Of a stretch of DNA of 64,000 nt, positions 36,045-45,279 are shown piece after piece. Numbering within the stretch: position 1 is the stretch's first letter; every line of letters starts with the position of its first letter. The notes beneath the pieces were generated by a model. That model searched no databases. It was not told the DNA's origin and saw nothing but the letters and a program-made list of their open reading frames with translations. Both the position numbers and the translations under genes were made by a program. Origin of the DNA: Paenibacillus terricola (lineage in GTDB: Bacteria > Bacillota > Bacilli > Paenibacillales > Paenibacillaceae); assembly GCF_014779765.1 (NCBI RefSeq), contig NZ_JACXZA010000007.1:1-64000 (forward strand). Direction: 5' to 3'.

Positions 36045-37535
36045 ATGGCAACGAAGCCTACTGCTGTACTGAACGCTGATCTGACGACCGGTACAATTAA
36101 CCGTAATATCTACGGCCATTTCGCCGAGCATCTCGGCCGCTGCATATATGAAGGCTTGTGGGTTGGCGACAATCCCGAAATTCAGAATACAGGCGGTATC
36201 CGCAACGACGTATTGGAAGCGCTTCGCAATCTGAACATTCCTGTTCTGCGTTGGCCAGGCGGCTGCTTCGCCGACGAGTACCACTGGAAAGACGGCGTAG
36301 GTCCTGTTGAATCGCGCAAACGCATGGTCAATACGCACTGGGGCTGCGTCGTGGAAGACAATAGTTTCGGTACGCATGAATATATGCACCTTGTTGAACT
36401 GCTCGGCTGCGAGCCTTACATCAACGGCAACGTGGGCAGCGGCACCGTTCAAGAGATGTCCGAATGGGTTGAATACATAACGTTCGAAGGCGAATCGCCA
36501 ATGGCGAACTGGCGCCGCGAGAACGGTCGCGAGAAGCCTTGGAAGCTCAAATATTTCGGCGTAGGCAACGAAAGCTGGGGCTGCGGCGGCAACATGCGTC
36601 CTGAATACTATGCCGACTTGTACCGCCAATTCCAGACGTATGTCCGCAACTATGGCGACAACAAAATCTACCGCATCGCATGCGGCGCCAACGTGGACGA
36701 CTACCGCTGGACGGAAGTGCTCATGGAGCGCGCCGGCAATCACATGGACGGCCTGAGCCTTCACTATTATACGTACCCTGGGCTGTGGGAAGATGAGAAG
36801 AAACCTGCGCTGCAGTTCGACGAGGGCATCTGGTTCGAGACGATGTTCAAAGCGTACTTCATGGACGAGCTCATCACGCGTCACTCCAAAGTGATGGACA
36901 AATTCGATCCGAAGAAACGCGTCGGCATCATCCTTGACGAATGGGGCACTTGGTTCGGCGTAGAGCCGGGCACGAACCCAGGCTTCCTGTATCAGCAAAG
37001 CACGATGCGCGACGCGCTTGTCGCGGGTCTGCACTTTAACATTTTCCACAACCATAACGATCGTCTCCACATGGCGAACATCGCGCAGACGATTAACGTA
37101 CTGCAAGCGGTAGCGCTGACGGACGGTCCTCGTATGCTGCTCACGCCAACGTACCATGTATTCGAGATGTACAAGGTGCACCAAGACGCGCAGCAGGTTC
37201 AACTGAACTACGACAGCCCTGAGTATGAAATGGATGGCCGTTCGATCAACCAAGTGAGCATGACGGCTTCCAAAGCAGCGGACGGCACGATTAACCTCGG
37301 CATCTGTAACGTTCACCACGCCGACGCGGTGAGCATCAGCATCGAGCTGCGCGGTCAAACGTTCTCCTCGATCGAAGGCCGCGTATTGACGAGCGCCGAG
37401 CTGCGCGACTGCAACACGTTCGACAATCCGGACGTTGTGAAGCCAGTGCCGTTCACGGCATTCACGATCGAAGACGGTGTGCTCCGCCTCGACCTGCCTG
37501 CACGTTCGGTTACGTCGCTCGCACTGAAAGCTTAA
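36045..37535 (+). CDS. abfA: Alpha-N-arabinofuranosidase (GH51)
   Basis: 496 aa, cytosolic GH51 enzyme removing terminal L-arabinofuranose from arabino-oligosaccharides. N-terminal [35 protein letters not shown], acid/base Glu in [11 protein letters not shown] and nucleophile Glu in ILDEWGTWF, then a C-terminal beta domain. No signal peptide, as expected for the intracellular family. ATG 36045 has AAGGAG 9 nt upstream; a TTG one codon earlier is in frame. It has its own promoter and terminator, with no arabinose operon partners nearby. Confidence 0.96.
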   Translation: MATKPTAVLNADLTTGTINRNIYGHFAEHLGRCIYEGLWVGDNPEIQNTGGIRNDVLEALRNLNIPVLRWPGGCFADEYHWKDGVGPVESRKRMVNTHWGCVVEDNSFGTHEYMHLVELLGCEPYINGNVGSGTVQEMSEWVEYITFEGESPMANWRRENGREKPWKLKYFGVGNESWGCGGNMRPEYYADLYRQFQTYVRNYGDNKIYRIACGANVDDYRWTEVLMERAGNHMDGLSLHYYTYPGLWEDEKKPALQFDEGIWFETMFKAYFMDELITRHSKVMDKFDPKKRVGIILDEWGTWFGVEPGTNPGFLYQQSTMRDALVAGLHFNIFHNHNDRLHMANIAQTINVLQAVALTDGPRMLLTPTYHVFEMYKVHQDAQQVQLNYDSPEYEMDGRSINQVSMTASKAADGTINLGICNVHHADAVSISIELRGQTFSSIEGRVLTSAELRDCNTFDNPDVVKPVPFTAFTIEDGVLRLDLPARSVTSLALKA

Positions 37536-37590
37536 TGATTCGTCCCTAACAGGACTATCGAATCATCCCGATTCGTTCGAATTGATATAC

Positions 37591-37637
37591 AAAAGGGTGT
37601 CCCAAGCCGCGTTCACGCAGCTTGGGACACCCTTTTC
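37591..37637 (+). terminator. Terminator of the GH51 gene
   Basis: AAAAGGGTGTCCCAAGC pairs with GCTTGGGACACCCTTTT (17 bp), 12-nt loop. Also effective on the minus strand. Downstream to 37,870 no further element was recognised apart from a lone TATAGT. Confidence 0.92.
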
Positions 37638-37872
37638 ATATGTTTGCACAATCCGCCGCAATGCCTGATTTGGCGCGGCTTTGCGCCCTTTTCTGCTAGT
37701 AAACTTCCAGATCCGTCCTAAATGAACGTTCTCTCATTCATTTTTAAGAATGCGTTGCCAAAGCAGCAATACCAACGGTTTGATTCCTTTTTGTCACAAT
37801 TTAGGTAATTGCGGACGTGCTATAGTAGCCCTACAGCAACTAGACGAAACATAAAGCGGAGGAGATATAAAC

Positions 37873-38355
37873 ATGAACTTCAAAAAATCGGTAATGGGCA
37901 AAACATTGGCTGCAGCTTTCCTGGCACTGACGGTTTCAACAGCATCGATTGGGGGCATCCTTCCGACTGAAAAGGCGCACGCAGCAACAGCATCCCAGCA
38001 ATCTACAATTGTATCGACAGCGAAAAAATATCTGGGCACACCATATAAATTCGGTGCTTCCACGTCGACGACAGCTGTATTCGACTGCTCGTCATTCACG
38101 AAGCGCGTATTCTCGAAGATCGGCGTTTCGCTGCCGCGTGACACGAAGCAGCAAATAAAGGTTGGCAAATATGTATCCAAGAGCAACCTGCAAGTCGGCG
38201 ATCTGGTCTTCTTCTACTCCCCGACTCACCACGTTGGCATCTACATCGGCAACGGCAAGATCATCCACACGTACGGTGCGGGCGGCGTTAAAGTCTCGTC
38301 GATCACGTCCGGCTGGTGGAGCAAGTACTACAACCAAGCTCGTCGCGTAGCTTAG
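37873..38355 (+). CDS. Secreted NlpC/P60 family cell-wall hydrolase
   Basis: 160 aa. Sec signal peptide (1 to about 38, ending EKAHAATA). A single NlpC/P60 domain follows, starting STAKKYLGTPYKFGAS, with catalytic Cys in VFDCSSFTKRVF and His in HHVGIYIGNGK; the third polar residue would be the His in IIHTYG. No LysM or SH3 binding domain, so it is a minimal DL-endopeptidase. GGAGGAG lies upstream of the ATG. A paralogue at 42,637 shares the layout but is controlled by a riboswitch. Confidence 0.92.
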   Translation: MNFKKSVMGKTLAAAFLALTVSTASIGGILPTEKAHAATASQQSTIVSTAKKYLGTPYKFGASTSTTAVFDCSSFTKRVFSKIGVSLPRDTKQQIKVGKYVSKSNLQVGDLVFFYSPTHHVGIYIGNGKIIHTYGAGGVKVSSITSGWWSKYYNQARRVA

Positions 38356-38412
38356 TCTTTCTTAATCTTTAATGTTTTATCTTGCACCATGCACGCTTGC
38401 TTCATTCATTCC

Positions 38413-38457
38413 CAAGACGTCCGGACAAGCGCTCCCCCGCTGCCTGGGCGTCTTTTG
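38413..38457 (+). terminator. Terminator of the NlpC/P60 gene
   Basis: CAAGACG-TCC pairs with GGG-CGTCTTTTG; the stem is interrupted and the loop large. Confidence 0.65.
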
Positions 38458-38555
38458 TTGTCTACAGCTATCCTAACAGAGCTAACTGAATTGCGGCTGA
38501 ATATGCGGTTGGCAATTTACGGAGTACGTCGGAATCAATTAGTTCCAACTATGCA

Positions 38556-38600
38556 GAAAAGGCCAAGGATGGCTGCTCTACAGCAGTCGCCTTGGCCTTC
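38556..38600 (-). terminator. ywhD terminator
   Basis: Minus strand: GAAGGCCAAGG pairs with CCTTGGCCTTTTC. A secondary ACTGCTGTAGAGCAG hairpin lies in the loop. Confidence 0.78.
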
Positions 38601-38620
38601 TTCTATTCAAATCCGCTGTC

Positions 38621-39139
38621 TTACGCCTCAAGCGCTTGTTTCAGTGTGTCCGATGAACGGTCCCACCACTCTTGATTATGCTCAACAAGCAGCTTCTTGA
38701 GCGCTGCCTTCTCTTCTGCATCCAAGCCGTCAAGCATGAAACGGCGCTTGATCGCATAATCGAGCCGGTTGACGTGATCCGCAAGCAGCTTCCAGCCGCG
38801 ACGCGCTTCCGTATCGATCAACATCTCGCAAGCGGTTGCCCCGCCATAGAGGGAGCCTTCCTCATTACGGTCTACTGCGATCCATACGATCCAGCATTTG
38901 CGACCGTTCGGTACATCTTCCTTGTTCGCGCTGAACTTGATGCCCTTCTCGATCTTGCTCTTCGCATGCATAGCACCCACATCGATAATTGCTGTATCAC
39001 CATCAATAATGACAGGAGACACTTGGCTCAAATCGATCGAGCCCGCGCCGAAGCCGCGATGCTCCTTGCTGCTGACAACGTTCAGCGACAATGACTTCTT
39101 CGGCTTCGCCTCTTGCCCGCCTTGTCCTTGCTGTTCCAT
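38621..39139 (-). CDS. ywhD: YwhD family protein
   Basis: 172 aa, the usual YwhD length (B. subtilis about 168). Conserved stretches: SKEHRGFGAGSIDLSQVSPVIIDGD, AIIDVGAMHAKSKIEKGIKF and a helical C-terminus with EWWDRSSD. Soluble, no signal peptide, function unknown. AAAGGTG lies 9 nt before the ATG. In B. subtilis ywhD sits next to pbpG-speE-speB; here it is about 13 kb further on, consistent with insertion of an accessory block. Confidence 0.88.
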   Translation of the reverse strand: MEQQGQGGQEAKPKKSLSLNVVSSKEHRGFGAGSIDLSQVSPVIIDGDTAIIDVGAMHAKSKIEKGIKFSANKEDVPNGRKCWIVWIAVDRNEEGSLYGGATACEMLIDTEARRGWKLLADHVNRLDYAIKRRFMLDGLDAEEKAALKKLLVEHNQEWWDRSSDTLKQALEA

Positions 39140-39341
39140 CTTGATTCACACCTTTCCACTCTTCGTGCGCCCTCGCAAGAGAGCGCCCCTCCCATTCGGC
39201 AGCCGCATTCAATGCCCGCAAGGCCGCGCCGTGCGCGGGTTTGTCCGCTTTGCCGCACAATAATTCCATTTTAGCTAATAATCCTCGAAAAGCAAACATA
39301 TACATGCCTTAGATTGCTTGTCAACGGGAGGGAATCGTTCA

Positions 39342-41405
39342 ATGACTCCACGGCATTTCAAAGGAACTGCGGTGCTACTACTCCTCGCCGCTGTGCTTGT
39401 ATTTACGTCAGCCCCATGGTTTGGTGATGCTTGGACATCCGAGTATACGTACGCTTATGAGCCAGCAGCCTCGGGTGTAGCAGGCTCGCTTGTCAGCACG
39501 AACCCCATTGAAGCCGGCGTGTCCGCTCCCTCCGCACCGACGCCATCGCCATCGGCGGGGAGCAAGACGACTGAGCCGAACACCGTGATGCAGCCAGATG
39601 AACAGACGCTTAGCAAGCGCGTAACGGAGTACCATATCGACGTGAAGCTGGACGAGTCCGGCCGGAAGCTTAACGGAGATATGATCGTTTCATGGACGAA
39701 CCCTGGGCGCAAGCCGGTGTCCGAGATGTATTGGCATCTGTACCCGAATGCGTTCCAATCGACCAAGACGTCCTTCATGCGCGAATCAGGCGGCAAGCTG
39801 CGGGAGGATAACGCGACAGCCAACAGCTTCGGCTCGATGTCGATTACATCGCTCATAACCGAACAGGGCGATAGCCTTCTCCCTCGTCTCCATTACGTAC
39901 AGCCTGACGATGGCAATCCAGACGATCAGACACTGGCCAAGCTGCGGCTGCAAACGCCAGTCCAGCCCAACAAGAGCATTACGTTAAAGATCAGCTTCGA
40001 GGTGCAGCTCCCGGAAGTATTCGCACGAATGGGATACTCGAACAATTTCGTTATGGCGGGCCAATGGTTTCCGAAGTTAGCCGTTTATGAGACGGCAGGC
40101 ACTCGCGGCCGTGCTGCGGAAGGCTGGAATGCCCATCAATACCATGGCAACTCCGAGTTCTACAGCGATTTCGGGATCTACAGCGTCAACATTCATGTAC
40201 CTGAGCGCTACATCGTCGCCGCAACCGGTTTCCAGACGAAGCCGATTCAGACAAGCGGCAGCTATAAAAGCTATCAGTTCTATGCCGATGACGTGCATGA
40301 TTTCGCATGGGCGGCGTCGCCGGATTTTGTATACGAAGAGGACTCGCTCTCTGCCCCAGGCATACCCGGCGTTCGAATCAAGCTGTATCTGGACCCGCTG
40401 CATGCCAACTTGAAAGACCGTTACCTGCACGCTGCCAAGTCAGCGCTCGTCAAATACGCGCAATGGTATGGGCAGTATCCATATTCGACGCTCTCGATCA
40501 TCGTACCGCCTAAAGGCGGCAATGGCGCGGGAGGTATGGAATACCCGACGCTTGTCACAGCTTTTGCCGCGGAAGATGATAATCCGGGCTACTCGCTCGA
40601 GCGCACCGTCGTCCATGAGATCGGACATCAGTACTGGTACGGCATGGTCGCTTCGAACGAGTTCGAGGAGGCTTGGCTTGATGAAGGTTTCACCTCCTAC
40701 GCCGAGGACAAAGTGATGGAAACCGAGTATGGCGTCGTGCCGAATCTGGCGCTTGAATCGAGCTATATGACCGATCCTGCACCGCTTAAGCAACTGTCTT
40801 GGAGCTACCAGAGCCATGATCACTATGCGGAAAATGTGTACATGCGCGCCAAGCTTGTACTCGTCGGCATCGAGAAGCTCGTCGGCGACAAGACGATGCA
40901 GAAGATTATGCGCACCTACTTCCAGAAGTATAAGTTCAACCACCCGTCCACCGCTGATTTCGAACGCGTGGTAGAGCAGGTAACCAAGTCGAAGTGGAGC
41001 GATTACTTCCGCCAATATGTATATGGCAATCAGATGGCTGACTTCGAGGTGGAGAGCATCGATGTGCATACCGTCCGTCAGCCGGATGATACGGTCCAAT
41101 ACGAATCGGTTGTTCAAGTGCGTCGTCTGGGGGGCAGCTACGGCCCTATACCGGTCAAGTTCCGATTCACGGATGGCACAACGATTACACGCAGCTGGAA
41201 CGGTACAGAAAGCACCATGCAGTTCAAGTTCGTCCATGCAACACCGCTCGATTGGGCCGCTGTCGATCCCCAGAATACGAATGTGCTCGACAATCGACAC
41301 TTCAACAACTATTTGAAAGCCGAGCTGCCGGAGCAAACAGAAGCCCGCTGGAGCCTCGGTGCCGCTAAGCTGCTCGACAGCCTCATTAGCGCACTCGGCT
41401 GGTAG
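39342..41405 (+). CDS. M1 family zinc metallopeptidase
   Basis: 687 aa. N-terminal membrane/signal segment (about 6-24), Pro/Ser-rich linker (about 50-80), then an aminopeptidase-N-like beta domain. Catalytic motif HEIGHQYWYGMVASNEFEEAWLDEGF (read in two parts, HEIGH and the downstream NE-AWLDEGF) gives the zinc ligands. GAGGMEYP is the exopeptidase motif, with Tyr where most M1 enzymes have Asn. Acts outside the cell. GGGAGGG precedes ATG 39342. A membrane protein gene follows after 15 bp, so the pair is probably an operon. Confidence 0.93.
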   Translation: MTPRHFKGTAVLLLLAAVLVFTSAPWFGDAWTSEYTYAYEPAASGVAGSLVSTNPIEAGVSAPSAPTPSPSAGSKTTEPNTVMQPDEQTLSKRVTEYHIDVKLDESGRKLNGDMIVSWTNPGRKPVSEMYWHLYPNAFQSTKTSFMRESGGKLREDNATANSFGSMSITSLITEQGDSLLPRLHYVQPDDGNPDDQTLAKLRLQTPVQPNKSITLKISFEVQLPEVFARMGYSNNFVMAGQWFPKLAVYETAGTRGRAAEGWNAHQYHGNSEFYSDFGIYSVNIHVPERYIVAATGFQTKPIQTSGSYKSYQFYADDVHDFAWAASPDFVYEEDSLSAPGIPGVRIKLYLDPLHANLKDRYLHAAKSALVKYAQWYGQYPYSTLSIIVPPKGGNGAGGMEYPTLVTAFAAEDDNPGYSLERTVVHEIGHQYWYGMVASNEFEEAWLDEGFTSYAEDKVMETEYGVVPNLALESSYMTDPAPLKQLSWSYQSHDHYAENVYMRAKLVLVGIEKLVGDKTMQKIMRTYFQKYKFNHPSTADFERVVEQVTKSKWSDYFRQYVYGNQMADFEVESIDVHTVRQPDDTVQYESVVQVRRLGGSYGPIPVKFRFTDGTTITRSWNGTESTMQFKFVHATPLDWAAVDPQNTNVLDNRHFNNYLKAELPEQTEARWSLGAAKLLDSLISALGW

Positions 41406-41420
41406 AGAGGAACGATTCGT

Positions 41421-42239
41421 ATGAAGCAGCATTTGAAAGCCGGCTGGTCGCTGACGGTCCGTCATCTATACGTAATTATCGTGTTGTTCGTCTATCAGCT
41501 GCTCTGGGGCTTCTTCCTATACCGGCTGGTCGACGGCATTATTATCCCGCTGCTGCGCCGTTATCCCGGCAGCGGGATGCCCGCCTCCGCCGCTCGGCTG
41601 TACTTGTATGAGGCTGAGTTCCGCCTTATGAAGACCGACCTTATCCAGCCTTATCTATGGACATTCGCCGGATTAATTCTGCTTCGCATGCTGCTGACGC
41701 CGATACTTAATGCAGGCTTGTTCCACTCTCTGCATCATGCATCAACCGAGCAGGGAACCCGCTTCCTGCAAGGCGTACGCCGCACCTGGCTGCCGATTAC
41801 GATGCTTTATTGGATCGAATCGCTGCTCGCGCTTGCTCCGGGTTACTGGCTGCTGCCGCGAGCGCTGTCGACGATCCTCGCCGGCTCATCCATTAAGGGC
41901 ATTATAATGGAGCTCCTGCCATTCGCTTGCGGTTGGCTGGCATGGGGGATTCTGCTTCATCTGCTCTTCCTCGCGATGCAGCTCAGCTCCGCATCTGGCA
42001 GCGGGGCATTCAACGGCCTATGGCGAGCGCTCCGGCATTTCATTCCCTACTTCGGATTATCACTGCTTCTATGGTGCGGAGCTGGCGCAGCAGGGCTGCT
42101 CGTCTCCTCTGCTTCGATGCTCTGGGCAGGCTTCCTGGCCATCGTCATCCATCAGGGCTACCGATTCGTGAAGACGATGCTCAAGGTATGGACGATTGCC
42201 GCCCAATACGATTGTCTCCAGTCCCGTTCGCAGACATAA
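41421..42239 (+). CDS. Hypothetical polytopic membrane protein downstream of the M1 peptidase
   Basis: 272 aa with about six hydrophobic helices (HLYVIIVLFVYQLLWGFFLY, WTFAGLILLRMLLTPIL, ITMLYWIESLLALAPGYWLL, FACGWLAWGILLHLLFLAM, YFGLSLLLWCGAGAAGLLV, WAGFLAIVIHQGY). No recognised family motif. It starts 15 bp after the M1 peptidase stop with AGAGGAA upstream, so it is likely co-translated. It could assist the peptidase or be unrelated; sequence does not say. Confidence 0.75.
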   Translation: MKQHLKAGWSLTVRHLYVIIVLFVYQLLWGFFLYRLVDGIIIPLLRRYPGSGMPASAARLYLYEAEFRLMKTDLIQPYLWTFAGLILLRMLLTPILNAGLFHSLHHASTEQGTRFLQGVRRTWLPITMLYWIESLLALAPGYWLLPRALSTILAGSSIKGIIMELLPFACGWLAWGILLHLLFLAMQLSSASGSGAFNGLWRALRHFIPYFGLSLLLWCGAGAAGLLVSSASMLWAGFLAIVIHQGYRFVKTMLKVWTIAAQYDCLQSRSQT

Positions 42240-42308
42240 GCTGACAATTCTCTAAGACCATTCCTTTTTCTACAGAATTCGAGTTATTCCGATAGGATGA
42301 TGATGTAG

Positions 42309-42340
42309 GACCGACGCTGTGAAAGCGCGGTCTTTTTTCG
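42309..42340 (+). terminator. Terminator after the M1 peptidase operon
   Basis: GACCG-ACGCT-GTGAA-AGCGC-GGTC stem and T6. Confidence 0.85.
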
Positions 42341-42439
42341 TGTTTTCCGGCCCTAAAATGAGAGATTCTCTCATAAACCAAGCTAAATCCTACTCAATTC
42401 ATGAGAATTATTAGAAATTCGACACGCAGGAAGGAATTT

Positions 42440-42630
42440 CTTCAAAAAGTACGAATTATATTCCCCTGTACAATCAAACACTGCCGAATTTCCGTGTACG
42501 AAAACGGGGGAACCACACTGGGTGAATTGAGCCCGACCGCGCATGTCCGTTGGACAAGCCGGCCTGAGGGAATCATAGGGGACCTTCAACCGAACCCCAC
42601 AGCTAACCTCGTAGGCAATGGAAGGAGCAC
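42440..42630 (+). ncRNA. c-di-AMP riboswitch (ydaO-yuaA type)
   Basis: The 3' part ACAGCTAACCTCGTAGGCAATGGAAGGAG-like segment (42600-42626) matches the highly conserved end of the ydaO-yuaA class, and the middle GGGGGAACC...TGGGTGAATTGAGCCC (42505-42532) matches its core. The 5' boundary is approximate. The AAGGAG at its 3' end is the ribosome binding site of the hydrolase gene just downstream. The class switches genes off when c-di-AMP is high and often controls wall hydrolases. Confidence 0.92.
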
Positions 42631-42636
42631 TTACAG

Positions 42637-43140
42637 GTGCGCAACAAGATAGCGGCAATTTTCCTGGGTCTCGCACTTCTTCTCGCTTTCCAAGCAGGAA
42701 GCGCTTTCGCGGACTCGAAGCTCGACACGGTAGTTGATAGCGTTTACGGCACGCCGTACAAGACAGCTGGTACGACGTCCAAAGGCTTCGACTGCTCCGG
42801 CTTCACGATGTATGTATTTAAGCAGTTCGGTATTTCTTTGCCTCATTCGTCCTATGATCAAAGCAAGCTTGGCCAGAAAGTTGCCAAGGACGACCTGCGT
42901 GCAGGAGATCTCGTATTCTTCAATACGAGCGGCAATGGCGTTTCCCATGTCGGCATTTATGTTGGCGATGGCAAATTCGCTCACGCTTCCTCCTCCAAAG
43001 GCGTTACAATCAGCAGCTTAAGCGACTCCTATTATGTAAAGCGTTATCTCTCGGCTCGCCGTGTCATGAACGCTTCATCTTATGAGAAGTATGCCGACGA
43101 TCCGTCCGACCAAGCCGATGGCGGTCCAGACGTAGACTAA
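42637..43140 (+). CDS. Secreted NlpC/P60 hydrolase under c-di-AMP riboswitch control
   Basis: 167 aa. Sec signal peptide (1-25, ending GSAFA|DS), NlpC/P60 domain with catalytic Cys in GFDCSGFTMYVF and His in SHVGIYVGDGK, second His in FAHASSS, and an acidic C-terminal tail. The start codon is GTG 9 nt after AAGGAG. Paralogue of the hydrolase at 37,873, without a binding domain. Being behind a c-di-AMP sensor links its wall-opening activity to osmotic and potassium status. Confidence 0.93.
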   Translation: MRNKIAAIFLGLALLLAFQAGSAFADSKLDTVVDSVYGTPYKTAGTTSKGFDCSGFTMYVFKQFGISLPHSSYDQSKLGQKVAKDDLRAGDLVFFNTSGNGVSHVGIYVGDGKFAHASSSKGVTISSLSDSYYVKRYLSARRVMNASSYEKYADDPSDQADGGPDVD

Positions 43141-43185
43141 GAAGCACAGCTGCATGATATGCATGGTTCGCCATGCCCACAACAA

Positions 43186-43215
43186 AACCCGCTCGGGATC
43201 GAGCGGGTTTTGTTT
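43186..43215 (+). terminator. Terminator of the second NlpC/P60 gene
   Basis: AACCCGCTCG-GGAT-CGAGCGGGTT stem followed by TTGTTTATTTT. Confidence 0.9.
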
Positions 43216-43397
43216 ATTTTATGCGGCATGCATTTATGTTCTTTAACACTACCCCGCCGCATGAACGAATAAAGACGTTGTTTATTTCTACTATTCTTTT
43301 CTCCGAAATTCATTTACTATTTCATATAATATGGAACTCCTATTATTCCATTGGTGAAGATTAGCGATCTTATAGAGACAAGAAGGGGAGTCATCCG

Positions 43398-44456
43398 ATG
43401 AGCTTCATTGAAATTCGTCAGCTGACGAAGCAGTTCCGGCAAGCGGTGAAAGAGCCTGGCTTAGCGGGAGCGGTCAAGCATCTCTTCTCGCAGAAGTATG
43501 TCGATAAAACGGCTGTGGCGGGCATCAATCTTAACATTGAGGAAGGCGAGACCGTTGCGTATGTTGGTCCGAATGGTGCCGGCAAGTCGACAACGATCAA
43601 AATGCTGACCGGCATTCTTATCCCAAGCTCCGGCACGATCAGCGTTGGCGGCATTGATCCCTATCGCAATCGGATGGAGAATGCGCGCACGATCGGCGCT
43701 GTATTCGGACAGCGGACGCAGCTGTGGTGGGATATCCCGATCTCGGAAACGTTCTCGCTGTTGAAAGATATTTATGAGATTCCAGAGGCGCTGTACAAAC
43801 GCAATCTCGATCAGTTCATCGAGCTGCTCGGCATGGAGGATTTCCTCCACCTGACGGCACGCAAGCTGTCGCTCGGCCAGCGAATGCGCGCTGACCTGGC
43901 CGCGGCTCTGCTGCACAATCCGCGAACCGTCTATCTTGACGAGCCGACCATCGGTCTCGACATTGCTGTGAAGCAGCGCATTCGCGAATTTATCCGCGCC
44001 TCCAACAAAGAACACGGGACGACCGTCATGCTGACAACGCACGACCTCGGCGACATTGAGGATCTATGCAACCGCCTCGTCATTATCGACCAAGGCAGTC
44101 TCATCTATGACGGCACGCTTGCTGCAGTGAAGGACCGTTTCGCCCGCGAACGGGTCATTCACTTCCAGCTGGAGAGCGCCGACCTGCCTGCGCTTCGCGA
44201 AGCGCTCGACCGTATGCCGAAGGTGACCGCCGACAGGCTAGAGCGGCAGCATGTATCGCTGCGATTCGACCGTTTCCACATTACTGCGAGTGATGTCGCA
44301 TCTGCCGTCATGCGCTGCGGAGAGGTTGTCGACTTCCGAATCGACGAGCCAGGCATCGAGCATGTCATCAAGCAAGTGTACGAGGGCCGCATCTCGCTCG
44401 ACGAGCAGCATGCAGGCAAACAAACAGCTGCAGGAACGGAGGCGAATCGCCGATGA
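43398..44456 (+). CDS. ABC-2 type exporter ATP-binding protein
   Basis: 352 aa. ATPase of the DrrA/daunorubicin-type subfamily. Walker A GPNGAGKST, signature LSLGQRMRADLAAALL, Walker B TVYLDEPTIGLD, H-loop TTHDLGD. The C-terminal 110 residues form an extra domain (VIHFQLESADLPALREAL) seen in this exporter group. Substrate unknown. Its stop overlaps the ATG of the first permease (ATGA), so the three genes form a coupled operon. AGAAGGGGAG precedes the start. Confidence 0.94.
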   Translation: MSFIEIRQLTKQFRQAVKEPGLAGAVKHLFSQKYVDKTAVAGINLNIEEGETVAYVGPNGAGKSTTIKMLTGILIPSSGTISVGGIDPYRNRMENARTIGAVFGQRTQLWWDIPISETFSLLKDIYEIPEALYKRNLDQFIELLGMEDFLHLTARKLSLGQRMRADLAAALLHNPRTVYLDEPTIGLDIAVKQRIREFIRASNKEHGTTVMLTTHDLGDIEDLCNRLVIIDQGSLIYDGTLAAVKDRFARERVIHFQLESADLPALREALDRMPKVTADRLERQHVSLRFDRFHITASDVASAVMRCGEVVDFRIDEPGIEHVIKQVYEGRISLDEQHAGKQTAAGTEANRR

Positions 44457-45271
44457 ACGCATGGCTTCGGCTTCCTCGTTCATGGCGTGCCTATACAGGC
44501 ATTGCAACACGTTCGATGCAGAACACATTGGCTTACCGACTGTCCTACGTCGTCAATTTTGCATCCAGCTTCGTTCTGCTTATCGCCATGTACGCGTTAT
44601 GGAACGCGATTTACGCCGGACGCGACGAGCTTGCGGGCATGTCGTGGACGCAGATGAAGACCTATCTGATCATCTCGTTCATCAGCAACTCACTGCTGTC
44701 CTATTATTCGGAAACACGCATATCCGGCAAAATTCTCGACGGCAGCGTCTCCGCCGATCTGCTCAAACCGCTCGACTTTCAAAAGGCGCGACTTGCCGAA
44801 ACGCTTGGCTCAACTGTCATCGAGGGCGGCCTTACCGTTATCATCACATTCATCGTCGTCCTCTCTGCATCAGGCATTCTCAAACCGGACTTCATCCATA
44901 GTCTGCTGTTCATCCTTAGCATACTCGCTTCGCTGCTGGTCAAATTCGGCATCGTCTACATCGCCGGACTGCTCTGCTTCTGGTCGACCGGATCGCTTGG
45001 CATCGTATGGGCGCGCATGGCGGTAACGAGCTTATTCTCCGGCGCGTTAGTGCCGCTCTCCTTCTTCCCAGGCTGGCTGGAGAAGCTCTCGCTTGTGCTG
45101 CCCTTCCAAGGCATCGTACATACGCCTGCTTCCATCTATCTCGAAGAGGTGAACGTATGGGGCGCACTTGGTCTGCTCGCCCTCCAATGCGTGTGGGCAT
45201 GCGTCCTATGGCTGTGCGGCAAGCTGATGTGGTCGTGGGCTGTACGGCAGATAACGATACATGGAGGATGA
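44453..45271 (+). CDS. ABC-2 family permease, first
   Basis: 272 aa with six transmembrane segments. Member of the ABC-2 permease group that pairs with DrrA-like ATPases: NTLAYRLSYVVNFASSFVLLIAMYALW opens helix 1, and the SGALVPLSFFPGWLEKLSLVLPF loop is typical of the family. Starts inside the last codons of the ATPase gene, with GGAGG 10 nt upstream. The next permease follows by overlap, giving a heterodimeric permease. Confidence 0.88.
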   Translation: MNAWLRLPRSWRAYTGIATRSMQNTLAYRLSYVVNFASSFVLLIAMYALWNAIYAGRDELAGMSWTQMKTYLIISFISNSLLSYYSETRISGKILDGSVSADLLKPLDFQKARLAETLGSTVIEGGLTVIITFIVVLSASGILKPDFIHSLLFILSILASLLVKFGIVYIAGLLCFWSTGSLGIVWARMAVTSLFSGALVPLSFFPGWLEKLSLVLPFQGIVHTPASIYLEEVNVWGALGLLALQCVWACVLWLCGKLMWSWAVRQITIHGG

Positions 45272-45279
45272 TCAAAAGC

